DNA of 64,000 nucleotides from Pseudogemmobacter hezensis (lineage in GTDB: Bacteria; Pseudomonadota; Alphaproteobacteria; Rhodobacterales; Rhodobacteraceae): positions 342,610-406,609 of the forward strand of contig NZ_JABJXT010000002.1 of NCBI RefSeq assembly GCF_013155295.1. Direction: 5' to 3'. Below, one piece after another: positions 17,482 through 25,749 of this stretch. The notes under the pieces were generated by a model. It did not search any database. It saw only the letters and a list, made by a program, of their open reading frames with translations, and had not been told where the DNA came from. Position 1 is the stretch's first letter, and every line of letters starts with the position of its first letter. The position numbers were made by a program, and so were the translations under genes.

Positions 17482-18663
17482 TTAATTGCCCGCGCTGCCA
17501 GTGGCGGCCTCGGGCAGATCGCGCACCACGCCTTCATCGTCGATCGTCACCAGCACCGGGGCAAGCGCCCGCCCCTCACGCAAAGTGCTGATCCCATCCA
17601 GCAAAAGCCAGTCGCCCGGCTGCAGCCCGGCCTGCACCACCCAGGACGAACCAGAGGTGCCAACCTCAGTCAGAAAGCGCTTTTCGGCCTTGCCATCAAC
17701 GACAACCCAGCCCGACAGCCGGCCATCCCGCTCGCGCTGCGTGGCCCGTTGCGGCACCAGGATCGCCTGCTGCTGACCCAGCTCCATCTCGGCACGCACG
17801 AACATGCCAGGCGCGATCACCCCGCCGGGATTGGCCATCTCAAAGCGCAAAACCCGCGTGCCCGTCGAAGAGGACACCGTGGCCGAGGCCGAGAGCAGCC
17901 GCGTCTCACCGCTGACCCGCCTGCCGCCGTCCAGCACGATCTGCAGCTCTGGCGGCTGCAGCACGATCTCGCCGCGCTCGGCCCGCGCCTCGATGGCAAG
18001 GCGGCTTTGATAGGGTTCTGACAGGTCGATCAGCACCGGATCGACCTGCACAATTTCAGCCAGTGGCTGGGCCTGGCCCTGGGTCACCAGATCCCCGACC
18101 GAGACCTGCGCCACCCCCACAATCCCGGTGATCGGGGCGCGGATCGTGGTCCAGTCCAGCTGGGCGCGGGCCAGCTCGGCCCCGGATTGCGCATCGGCAA
18201 GGCTGGCGCGGGCCTTCAGAAGATCGGTTTCCGCCAGATCCAGCGCCGCCTGGCTGGTCGCGCTGCCCCGCAGGGCGCTGACGCGGCCATAGGCGGTCTC
18301 AGCCGATTTCAGATCAGCCTCTGCCCGGGCAACCGCCGCCTCGGCCGAGGCAAGGGCTGTGCGCCAGGTCAGCGGATCAATGGTGAAAAGCGGCGTGCCC
18401 GCCTCTACCCTGGTGCCGGGCGCGTAAAGGATCGCGGTGATCTCGCCGCCAACGCGGGGGCGCAGCTGGGTCGCGGCCAGGGCAACCGCGCGCCCGGTCA
18501 GGGTCTGGCGCACCGGAACCGTGCTTTCCTCGACCACGATATATCCGGCGGTCACGCCCTGATCGGGGGCCGTCTGCGCCTCTGCCCGCGCGGTCACGCA
18601 AAGGCCAAAAGCGGCCAGGGCCAACGCGATATTAAGGGGGCGGCGTCGGAATATGGTCAGCAT
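17482..18663 (-). CDS. RND efflux periplasmic adaptor subunit
   Basis: Membrane-fusion protein of 393 residues that bridges the RND pump to an outer-membrane channel. A signal peptide (residues 1-29, RRRPLNIALALAAFGLC) is followed by the biotinyl-lipoyl half motifs (LRPRVGGEI, RAPITGIVG). A helical hairpin rich in Ala, Glu and Leu sits between them (about residues 95-155), with beta-barrel and membrane-proximal domains after. No lipobox cysteine is visible. The ATG at 18663 follows GAGGCGAA and puts the signal peptide at the N terminus; longer frames were rejected. It is the first gene of the pump operon and is divergent from the kinase gene. Confidence 0.94.
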   Translation of the reverse strand: MLTIFRRRPLNIALALAAFGLCVTARAEAQTAPDQGVTAGYIVVEESTVPVRQTLTGRAVALAATQLRPRVGGEITAILYAPGTRVEAGTPLFTIDPLTWRTALASAEAAVARAEADLKSAETAYGRVSALRGSATSQAALDLAETDLLKARASLADAQSGAELARAQLDWTTIRAPITGIVGVAQVSVGDLVTQGQAQPLAEIVQVDPVLIDLSEPYQSRLAIEARAERGEIVLQPPELQIVLDGGRRVSGETRLLSASATVSSSTGTRVLRFEMANPGGVIAPGMFVRAEMELGQQQAILVPQRATQRERDGRLSGWVVVDGKAEKRFLTEVGTSGSSWVVQAGLQPGDWLLLDGISTLREGRALAPVLVTIDDEGVVRDLPEAATGSAGN

Positions 18664-19022
18664 GGGTTGAATTTCGCCTCTGCTCTGCCCGTTCGGGTGT
18701 TTTTCTCTTTGGGCTCTGCCCCATACTGACACGTAAAAGCGACAGTTTTCCGGCGCAGATTGCCAGGTTTTTTGCATATTGGCGCAGAACACGCCTTTTG
18801 CGCCAGGATATTGCCCTCAATCTTCCCTGCATTGCCCCATCCTGCCAGCAGAACTTTGTCGCAAAGTGGTAAATCCACTGTGAAGGCTGGTGGAAAGGCG
18901 GCCCGGTGACGGTCCGCCCCGCGCCGCCACGCCCCTGCACGGGCAGTCCAGATCGGGCCATTTCATAGGGTCAGATAGCGTTGCATCTGGATTTATTTCC
19001 CGCCAGTGCCGATAAGCGCGAT
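18664..19022. promoter_or_regulatory. Divergent region between RND operon and kinase gene
   Basis: No gene is visible in these 359 bp. Two overlapping inverted repeats stand out: ACTTTG-TCG-CAAAGT (18853-18867) and AGTGG-TAAAT-CCACT (18865-18879). A looser repeat GGCGCA...TGCGCC spans 18781-18804. They could be operators for the efflux operon or for the amino-alcohol genes. No regulator gene is adjacent to the pump, so the assignment is open. Confidence 0.45.
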
Positions 19023-20096
19023 ATGACCAGATCCTTGCAAAACCCCCAGCCAGCAACCGCCAGCGCCACTGATGACGCGCTTGGCGCCCTTCTGACCCTG
19101 CCAAAGCCCGAGGTCGCCGATGCGATCATCGAACGGGCGCTGGCCGCCCATTGGGGCCTTACCGGCCGGATGGAGCCTCTGGCGGGTGAGCGTGATCTGA
19201 ACTTCTGCCTGACCACGGATCAGGGCGGAAAATACCTCGTCAAGCTGACCCATCCGGCCGAAAGCCTCGGGATGACCGAGTTTCAGACCGAAGCGCTGGT
19301 GCATGTCGCAGATACGGATCCGACGATCCCGGTGCCACTGGTGATCCGGCCCGCCGATGGGGCGCTTTGGGCGGCGCTGCCAGAGGGGCGGCTGCGGGTC
19401 TACTCCTGGCTTTCGGGCGTGCCGATGCATCTGACGCCGCGATCTGACGCGCAGGCGGTGGCCTCGGGGGATGCGCTGGCGCGGCTGACGAAGGCGCTGG
19501 CGGGATACAGCCATCCGGCGGCAGATCATGTGCTTTTGTGGGATATCCGGCAGACGCCGCGCCTGATGCCGCTGCTGCCCTCGATCCAGGATCCGGAACT
19601 GCGCGAAGAGGCCACGGCTTTTGTCGCCCGCTTTGCCGCCGATATCGCGCCGCGCCTGAAGGATCTGCCCTGGCAGATTTGCCATGCCGACCTGAACCCG
19701 CATAACCTGCTGGTCGACCAGGGTCAGCCCGATCAGATCACCGGCCTGCTGGATTTCGGCGATATGGTCTGGACCCCGCGCATCTGTGACATGGCCGTCG
19801 CCGCCGCCTATCAGATCGACCCGGCCCGCCCGCTGGAGAGGCTGTCGCTGTTTGTGCGCGCCTATTGCGCCGTGCAACCGCTGAACGCTTCAGAGCTGGA
19901 TCTTCTGTTCGATCTGATCACCGCGCGGATGGTGACCACGCTGTCGATCACCTCCTGGCGGGCCGCGCGTTACCCGGAAAACGCGCCCTATATTCTGCGC
20001 AATGCGCCTGCCGCCCGGGCCGGGCTGGCCGCATTCCGCGCGATTGGCGCAGATGCCGCCGCCCGCGCCTTCCATCTTGCAGCGAAAGGGGCCTGA
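19023..20096 (+). CDS. APH-fold kinase, hydroxylysine-kinase-like
   Basis: Small-molecule kinase of 357 residues with the aminoglycoside/choline kinase fold. The catalytic loop HADLNPHN has Asp223 and Asn228, and the metal-binding LDFGD follows about 20 residues later. An N-lobe KYLVKLTHP strand carries the ATP-binding Lys. Its stop is one base before the ATG of a phospho-lyase-type aminotransferase, the same partnership as human hydroxylysine kinase with its phospho-lyase. I infer phosphorylation of a hydroxyl next to an amine; the substrate is unknown. The ATG at 19023 was preferred over an upstream in-frame TTG. Homoserine-kinase-like annotation is an alternative but there is no threonine context. 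Confidence 0.85.
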   Translation: MTRSLQNPQPATASATDDALGALLTLPKPEVADAIIERALAAHWGLTGRMEPLAGERDLNFCLTTDQGGKYLVKLTHPAESLGMTEFQTEALVHVADTDPTIPVPLVIRPADGALWAALPEGRLRVYSWLSGVPMHLTPRSDAQAVASGDALARLTKALAGYSHPAADHVLLWDIRQTPRLMPLLPSIQDPELREEATAFVARFAADIAPRLKDLPWQICHADLNPHNLLVDQGQPDQITGLLDFGDMVWTPRICDMAVAAAYQIDPARPLERLSLFVRAYCAVQPLNASELDLLFDLITARMVTTLSITSWRAARYPENAPYILRNAPAARAGLAAFRAIGADAAARAFHLAAKGA

Positions 20097-20097
20097 G

Positions 20098-21405
20098 ATG
20101 ACCCGTGGAACCATGGTCAACGCCTTTGACCGCGCCACCGCGCAGCTGTCGCCAGCCGATGACGCGCTGGTCTCACGCCGCGAGGCGGCACTTGGGCCCG
20201 CTTATCGGCTGTTTTACGAGACCCCGGTGCATCTGGTGCGCGGCGAGGGCGTCTGGCTTTATGACGCTGACGGCAACCCTTGGCTTGATTGCTACAACAA
20301 CGTGGCCTCGGTCGGTCATTGCCACCCCCGCGTGGTCGAGGCCATGGCGAAACAGGCATCGACGCTGGCGACCCATACCCGCTATCTGCACGAAGGCATC
20401 CTGGACTATGCCGAGCGCCTGCTGGGCTATTTCCCGCCCGCGCTTTCGCATGTGATGTTCACCTGCACCGGGTCTGAGGCCAATGATCTGGCCTACCGCA
20501 TCGCCCGCGCGGCGACGGGGGGCACGGGGGTGATCGTGACATCAAACGCCTATCACGGCGTGACGCTGGCCACGGCTGAGATGTCGATGTCGATCGGCCC
20601 GGCAGTCGCACCCGGGGCAAACGTGTTCCCGGTGCCCGCACCGACCCTGGCCAATTACCCCGGCGGCGTGGCGGCGGGCTTCTCCCAGGCCATCCGCGAC
20701 GCCTGCGCGAAAATGCGCGAACAGGGCATCCGCCCGGCCATGCTGATCGTCGACACGATCTTTTCCTCAGACGGGCTGATCACCGGGCCAGAGGGCTTTC
20801 TGAAAGACGCAGCCGATGCGATCCGGGCCGAGGGCGGGCTTTTCCTCGCCGATGAGGTGCAGCCGGGTTTCGCCCGCACCGGGGCCGCGATGTGGGGCTT
20901 CCAGCGCCATGGCGTGGTGCCGGATATGGTCTCAATGGGGAAACCGATGGGCAATGGCTATCCCGTCGCAGCGCTGGTGATGCGCCCCGAGGTTATCGCC
21001 GACTTCGGTGCTAAGGCGCGGTATTTCAACACCTATGGCGGCAATGCGGTGGCGGCAGCGGTAGCAGGCGCGGTGCTTTCCGTGATCGAGGATGAGAGGC
21101 TTTTGGACAATGCCCGCGCATCGGGGGCCGCGCTTCTGGCGGGCCTTGATGATCTGGCCACGAAGCATCCCGCCCTGGGCGAGCGGCGTGGGGCCGGGCT
21201 GTTTGTCGCGGTCGATATTCTGGAAGACGGTCAGCCCTCGGCCGAAGCGGCAGCGCGGGTCGTCAATCGCCTGCGCGATGCGCGGGTGTTGATCTCGGCC
21301 TCAGGCGCCAAAGGCGATGCGCTGAAGATACGCCCGCCGCTGCCCTTCGGGGCAGATCACGCCGAACGCTTTATCGAGACGCTGGACAAGGTGCTCGCTC
21401 AGTAA
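20098..21405 (+). CDS. Class III aminotransferase-fold enzyme, likely O-phosphoamine phospho-lyase
   Basis: PLP enzyme of 435 residues. The Schiff-base lysine is Lys282 in SMGKPMGNGYP. The GKPMGNG signature, YFNTYGGN about 30 residues later, and a C-terminal ALKIRPPLPF resemble human ethanolamine-phosphate and phosphohydroxylysine phospho-lyases more than ordinary omega-transaminases. Members of that branch eliminate phosphate and ammonia together and leave an aldehyde. It starts one base after the kinase stop with AAAGGGG upstream, so the pair is coupled. Converges on a polyamine-type ABC operon through a bidirectional terminator. An ordinary transaminase remains possible. Confidence 0.88.
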   Translation: MTRGTMVNAFDRATAQLSPADDALVSRREAALGPAYRLFYETPVHLVRGEGVWLYDADGNPWLDCYNNVASVGHCHPRVVEAMAKQASTLATHTRYLHEGILDYAERLLGYFPPALSHVMFTCTGSEANDLAYRIARAATGGTGVIVTSNAYHGVTLATAEMSMSIGPAVAPGANVFPVPAPTLANYPGGVAAGFSQAIRDACAKMREQGIRPAMLIVDTIFSSDGLITGPEGFLKDAADAIRAEGGLFLADEVQPGFARTGAAMWGFQRHGVVPDMVSMGKPMGNGYPVAALVMRPEVIADFGAKARYFNTYGGNAVAAAVAGAVLSVIEDERLLDNARASGAALLAGLDDLATKHPALGERRGAGLFVAVDILEDGQPSAEAAARVVNRLRDARVLISASGAKGDALKIRPPLPFGADHAERFIETLDKVLAQ

Positions 21406-21407
21406 CC

Positions 21408-21441
21408 AAAACCCCCGCCAGGATCGCTGGCGGGGGTTTTT
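21408..21441. terminator. Bidirectional terminator between phospho-lyase and permease genes
   Basis: AAAACCCCCGCCA (21408-21420) pairs with TGGCGGGGGTTTT (21428-21440) around a 7-base loop. The A and T runs on the two flanks make it work in both directions for the convergent genes. Confidence 0.93.
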
Positions 21442-21453
21442 CATTCTCTGCCG

Positions 21454-22224
21454 TCAGGCCTTTTTGCGCCTGGACAGCATCAGCACGGCGGCAATCACCA
21501 CAGTGCCGACGATGATGATAAAGGCCGCCGAGGCAATCGCCGGGCTGATATTCTCGCGCAAAGTCGAGAACATCTGCCGCGCCAGCGTCCGCTGGTTCGG
21601 CCCGGCGACGAACAGCGTCAGCACCACCTCATCCAGCGAGGTCGCAAAGGCCAGCGCCCCCCCCGACAGCACCCCCGGCATCGCCAGGGGCAGCGTCACC
21701 AGCGAGAACACCTTCCAGGGCGGGGCCCCAAGGCTTTCGGCGGCGCGTTCCACCCGGCGGTCGATCCCCGTCAGCGCACCCGAGACCGAGATCACCACGA
21801 AGGGCATCGCCACCACCGTATGCGCGATGATCACCGACCAATAGGTCGAGTTGAAGCCCAGCCGCACGAACAGCGCCTGCATGCCGACGCCCAGCACCAC
21901 CGCCGGCACCACCATCGGCAGCAAAAACAGCGTGCGGATCTGCGACTTCATCCCCAGATCCTGCGAGCGCAGCCCAAGCGCCGCCAGCGTGCCCAGCACC
22001 GTCGCCAGCGCCGTTGTCGCCAGCGCGATGATCAGGCTGTTGACGATGGCCCGGCTCCAGACCGAGTTGATGACCAGTTCCTCAAACCAGCGGGTCGAGA
22101 AGGCCGGGATCGGATAGGTCAGAAACGCGCTTGAGGTAAAAGCCAGCGGCAGGATCACCAGCAAGGGCGACAGCAGGAAGACGACGATCAGCGTCGCATA
22201 GATCGCTTTTGCATATTTCATCAT
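21454..22224 (-). CDS. Polyamine-type ABC transporter permease (PotC-like)
   Basis: Inner-membrane permease of 256 residues with six membrane segments. The EAA-type cytoplasmic loop reads ERAAESLGAPPWKVFSLVTLPLAMPG (residues roughly 158-183) and contacts the ATPase. It is the last gene of the operon dehydrogenase, binding protein, ATPase, permease 1, permease 2, and begins 2 bp after the preceding stop with AGGCGAGG upstream. The family imports spermidine, putrescine and related cationic compounds. The exact ligand is unknown. Confidence 0.92.
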   Translation of the reverse strand: MMKYAKAIYATLIVVFLLSPLLVILPLAFTSSAFLTYPIPAFSTRWFEELVINSVWSRAIVNSLIIALATTALATVLGTLAALGLRSQDLGMKSQIRTLFLLPMVVPAVVLGVGMQALFVRLGFNSTYWSVIIAHTVVAMPFVVISVSGALTGIDRRVERAAESLGAPPWKVFSLVTLPLAMPGVLSGGALAFATSLDEVVLTLFVAGPNQRTLARQMFSTLRENISPAIASAAFIIIVGTVVIAAVLMLSRRKKA

Positions 22225-22226
22225 GC

Positions 22227-23393
22227 TTACCTCGCCTGGATCGGGTCGCGCGACAGGCGGTTATAAACCGCATAAAGCGCAAGCGTCAGCACCAGCAGGA
22301 TCAGACCGATAGCGGCGGCCATGCTCCAGTTGGCGGACCTGGTGGCATATTCGGCGATCACCGAGGAAATCATCTGATCCCCCGCCCCGCCCAGCAGCGC
22401 GGGCGTGATGTAATAGCCGATCGAGGTCATGAAGACGAGAAGCGCGCCGGAAATCACGCCCCGCAGCGACAGGGGCAGCAAGACCCGCAGGAAGGCGCGG
22501 ATCGGGTGTGCGCCCAAAGAGGCCGCCGCGCTCATCAGGTTGCCGGGCACGGTGATCAGGACTGAGTAGATCGGCAGCACCATGAAGGGCAGCAGCACAT
22601 GCGTCATCGCCAGCACCACGCCGAAACGGTTGTAGATCAGCGCCAGCGGGCCAGAGGTAATGCCAAGCCCGGTCAGAACCTGGTTGATGATGCCATTGTC
22701 CTGCAGGATGATCATCCAGGCCGCGGTGCGCACCAGCAGCGAGGTCCACAGGGGCAAGAGAACCGCCCCCAGCAGCACCGCCCGCTTCCACCCCGTCACC
22801 GAGGCCGCGATCATCGCATAGGGCAGCCCGATCACCAGGCAGCACAGCATGACCAGCGCCGAGGTCCAGAGCGTGCGCATCAGAATGGTGAAATTGGCCG
22901 AAGTTCCCTCTTTCATTGCGACGACCGAACCGGCGCTGTCGCGCTCCATATCCACGGCGGCCAGCAGGAAACTGTCGGTATAGGGCGAGGCATTGTCCTG
23001 GATCGCCTTCCAGAAGGCCGGGTCGGCCCAGCGTTTATCAACCTCGGCCAGATCGACATCGGGGTTTTCGCGCACCGCCGTGACGGTTTTCCCCATCAGC
23101 GAGCGGAACCCGGATTTCGAGGAATTCAGGCGGCGCGTCACATCGCCCACCGCCTGATCGTCGGTTGCGCCAACAATATCAGCGCGGAAGGCAGCCTGGA
23201 TCTCAGCCGAGGGCGCACCCTCACCATCCCAGTCACCGATCAGGTCAGCCGTGCGCGGCAGAACCCGCGAGACCGCCGGGTCAGAGACCGATTGCGTGAT
23301 GACGGTGATCAGCGGCCAGACGAAAAACAGACCGAGGAAAAACAAAAGCGGCGCGATCAGGATCAGCGCCCTCAGACGGGGTGATCCTTTCAT
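22227..23393 (-). CDS. Polyamine-type ABC transporter permease (PotB-like, enlarged loop)
   Basis: Partner permease of 388 residues, about 100 longer than E. coli PotB. The first membrane helix is at about residues 10-30. A polar periplasmic insert of some 120 residues (about 40-160, including DWDGEGAPSAEIQAAF and DMERDSAGSV) comes before the remaining five helices. The EAA loop (AAASLGAHPIRAFLRVLLPLSLRGV) is present near residue 290. Its ATG overlaps the stop of the ATPase gene (ATGA). The insert may help dock the binding protein; similar enlarged PotB proteins occur in other proteobacteria. Confidence 0.92.
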   Translation of the reverse strand: MKGSPRLRALILIAPLLFFLGLFFVWPLITVITQSVSDPAVSRVLPRTADLIGDWDGEGAPSAEIQAAFRADIVGATDDQAVGDVTRRLNSSKSGFRSLMGKTVTAVRENPDVDLAEVDKRWADPAFWKAIQDNASPYTDSFLLAAVDMERDSAGSVVAMKEGTSANFTILMRTLWTSALVMLCCLVIGLPYAMIAASVTGWKRAVLLGAVLLPLWTSLLVRTAAWMIILQDNGIINQVLTGLGITSGPLALIYNRFGVVLAMTHVLLPFMVLPIYSVLITVPGNLMSAAASLGAHPIRAFLRVLLPLSLRGVISGALLVFMTSIGYYITPALLGGAGDQMISSVIAEYATRSANWSMAAAIGLILLVLTLALYAVYNRLSRDPIQAR

Positions 23394-24466
23394 GGTGCGA
23401 TCACCCAGCCATCCTGGGCGCGGAAGCCGAGGCTGACCTTCGCGCCATTCTCCCATTCCGAGACCTTGCGGTTGATCCGCGCGATGATGCGGCCAGCGGC
23501 TGTCTCGATCACCACGCGCAGATGGTCGCCCTGGTAAACGGTGTCGGTGACCTCACCCGCCAGGGTGTTCACGCCTGCGGGGGCCTCGCCCTGCGGGTAG
23601 ATGTCGATCCGCTCGGGGCGCAGCGACAGAAGGCCCTTATCGCCCGTGCTGAACCCGGGCAGGCCGTGGCTTTGGAAGCTGGCGCCACCGGGCAGCGTCA
23701 GGGTCAGGGTCTCGCCGGAAATGGCGGAAACCGTGCCTTCCAGCAGATTGGTCTCGCCGATGAACTCGGCCACGAAACGGTTGGCGGGATGGTCGTAGAC
23801 CTCACGCGGGCTGGCGCATTGCTGGATCTGGCCGTGATTGAAAACGGCAATCCGGTCGGACATGGTCAGCGCCTCGTCCTGGTCATGGGTGACGAAGATG
23901 ATCGTCAGGCCAAGGCGGTGATGCAGGTCGCGGATGTCCAGCTGCATCTGCTCGCGCAGCTGTTTGTCGAGCGCGCCAAGCGGCTCATCCATCAGGACGA
24001 CGCGCGGCTCGAACACCAGTGCACGGGCAAGCGCCACACGCTGCTGCTGGCCGCCCGAAAGCTGGCCCGGCAGGCGGTCGGCCAGATGGCCAAGCTGCAC
24101 CATATCCAGCGCCTTCTGCACCCGCTCGGCGGTTTCGGCCCTGGCGGTGCCGCGCATATCCAGCGGGAAAGCGACGTTTTTGGCGATGCTCATATGCGGG
24201 AAAAGCGCGTAATTCTGGAAGACGACGCCCATATCGCGCTTATAGGTCGGCAGATCGTTGATCTTCTGCCCATCCAGCACAATCGCGCCGGCGCTGACGG
24301 TTTCGAACCCCGCCAGCATCATCAGAAGCGTGGTTTTACCAGAGCCCGACGGGCCCAGCAGACTGACAAACTCGCCGCGCGCGATGTCGAGATCGAGATC
24401 CTCGACCACCCGGACCGTGCCGTAATCCTTGGTGACCTTTTGAAAGCGGATGAAGTTTTCGGACAC
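23390..24466 (-). CDS. Polyamine-type ABC transporter ATPase (PotA-like)
   Basis: Cytoplasmic ATPase of 358 residues. It has Walker [10 protein letters not shown], the Q-loop FQNYALFP, signature LSGGQQQR, Walker B VVLMDEP and an H-loop FVTHDQDE, then a C-terminal TOBE domain (about residues 280-355). The start is the GTG at 24466, directly behind CAGGGGG. An ATG further upstream would run the N terminus into the preceding hairpin. It is translationally coupled to the permease gene by a 4 bp overlap. Confidence 0.94.
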   Translation of the reverse strand: MSENFIRFQKVTKDYGTVRVVEDLDLDIARGEFVSLLGPSGSGKTTLLMMLAGFETVSAGAIVLDGQKINDLPTYKRDMGVVFQNYALFPHMSIAKNVAFPLDMRGTARAETAERVQKALDMVQLGHLADRLPGQLSGGQQQRVALARALVFEPRVVLMDEPLGALDKQLREQMQLDIRDLHHRLGLTIIFVTHDQDEALTMSDRIAVFNHGQIQQCASPREVYDHPANRFVAEFIGETNLLEGTVSAISGETLTLTLPGGASFQSHGLPGFSTGDKGLLSLRPERIDIYPQGEAPAGVNTLAGEVTDTVYQGDHLRVVIETAAGRIIARINRKVSEWENGAKVSLGFRAQDGWVIAP

Positions 24467-24566
24467 TGGACCCCCTGAAATCTTTCTGCGCCGGGGTGTC
24501 CGCGTCGGTATGATCTCAGAAATCCCCGGGCCAGTCTTATTCTTATTGTTTGTCGCCAAAAGCAAC

Positions 24567-24595
24567 AGACCGGCCGGGGTGATCCCGGCCGGTCT
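24567..24595 (-). terminator. Intercistronic hairpin between binding-protein and ATPase genes
   Basis: A 12 bp perfect stem (AGACCGGCCGGG at 24567-24578, CCCGGCCGGTCT at 24584-24595) with a 5-base loop lies just after the binding-protein stop. On the minus strand only a short T run follows (TTGCTTTTGG). It probably attenuates transcription or protects the upstream mRNA, giving more binding protein than permease. Confidence 0.75.
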
Positions 24596-24602
24596 GGTCG
24601 TG

Positions 24603-25676
24603 TTATTGCGCGACCCAGGCGTTGAAACGCTCGGTCAGCTCTTCGGAATTGTCGACCCAGTAATCCACATCGAGATTCACCGAGACCGCCAGGTTGTCGG
24701 CATAGGTCGGCAGATCGACGGCGAATTCAGCCGGAACCATTTCAGCCGCCGCTTTGACCGGCAGACCATAGGCGATGTGCTCGGGCAGTTTCGACAGATT
24801 TTCCGGCGCATTCGAGAAGGCGATGAAGTCCTGGCCCGCGTCTTTGTTTTCAGCCCCTGCCAGGATCACCCAGCTGTCGACCGCATAGATCGACTGGTTC
24901 CAGACCAGTTTCAGATTGGTGCCCTCAGTGCGGTTAAGCCCGGTGATGCGGCCGTTATAGACCGAGGACATCACCACATCGCCGGTTTGCAGCATCGAAA
25001 GCGGTTGGGCGCCAGCTTCCCACCAGACAAGGTTCGGGCGCAGTTCATCGAGTTTCGCGAAGGCGCGGTCCACGCCTTCGGGCGTTGCCAGCACGTCATA
25101 AACCTCAGCGCCCGAAACACCATCGGCCATCAGCGCCGCTTCCAGCGCATATTTTGCCGATTTGCGCAGGCCACGCTTGCCGGGGAATTTCTCGACGTTC
25201 CAGAAATCTTCCCAGCCCTGCGGCTGTGCGTCGGTCAGCTTGTTGCCGTCATAGGCGATGGCGACCGACCACACGATATGGCCCGCGCCGCAATCGGTCG
25301 CGCCGCCGTCGATATAGCTGTCTTTGCCGCCCAGCTTTTCCCAGTCGAGTTTCTCATAGATGCCATCGGCGCAGCCAAGCGCCAGCTCTTCGGCCTCGAC
25401 CTGGACCACATCCCAGTTCGGGGTGCCCGCTTTGACCTTGGCCTGCAGCACGCCATAGCCGCCCTCCCAGGCCTCATCGAGCACCGGCTTGCCGGTCAGC
25501 TCGGCGAAGGGTTTGAAGAACAGCTCGCGCTGCGCATCCTGGAAATTGCCGCCGAAAGAGACGATGGTCAGGTCACGCGCACTTGCTGCAGTGCCCGCCA
25601 GCGTCAGCGCCGCGCCAACCGCCATTGCACGGGCAAGCCTGGGGCCGAATGCGGAAATCTTATGTGTTTTTTGCAT
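24603..25676 (-). CDS. Polyamine-type ABC transporter periplasmic binding protein (PotD-like)
   Basis: Periplasmic solute receptor of 357 residues. A long Ala-rich signal peptide (about residues 1-32) is followed by the family start DLTIVSFGGNFQDAQ. The body resembles PotD-like receptors (DVVQVEAEELALG, IVWSVAIAYDGNK, PQGWEDFWN, YNGRITGLN). A cationic amine or amino-alcohol ligand is inferred from the transporter family and neighbours. The ATG at 25676 follows AGGGAGAA. Hairpins lie on both sides of the gene, typical of a highly expressed receptor inside an operon. Confidence 0.92.
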   Translation of the reverse strand: MQKTHKISAFGPRLARAMAVGAALTLAGTAASARDLTIVSFGGNFQDAQRELFFKPFAELTGKPVLDEAWEGGYGVLQAKVKAGTPNWDVVQVEAEELALGCADGIYEKLDWEKLGGKDSYIDGGATDCGAGHIVWSVAIAYDGNKLTDAQPQGWEDFWNVEKFPGKRGLRKSAKYALEAALMADGVSGAEVYDVLATPEGVDRAFAKLDELRPNLVWWEAGAQPLSMLQTGDVVMSSVYNGRITGLNRTEGTNLKLVWNQSIYAVDSWVILAGAENKDAGQDFIAFSNAPENLSKLPEHIAYGLPVKAAAEMVPAEFAVDLPTYADNLAVSVNLDVDYWVDNSEELTERFNAWVAQ

Positions 25677-25708
25677 GATTTTCTCCCTGTTGATCAAATT
25701 TTGCGCTG

Positions 25709-25738
25709 CCAGGCGGGGAAAGGCAAGCCCCCGCCTGG
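25709..25738 (-). other. Intercistronic hairpin upstream of the binding-protein gene
   Basis: CCAGGCGGGG (25709-25718) pairs perfectly with CCCCGCCTGG (25729-25738). It lies between the dehydrogenase stop and the binding-protein start. On the minus strand a run GCGCAAAATTTT follows, so partial termination or mRNA processing is possible. Confidence 0.65.
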
Positions 25739-25749
25739 GCAGCCTGAGC

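Noticed and set aside
18632..18961. Minus-strand open frame in the divergent region before the kinase gene
   Set aside because: Composition is not protein-like, there is no ribosome site, and it overlaps the efflux adaptor leader.
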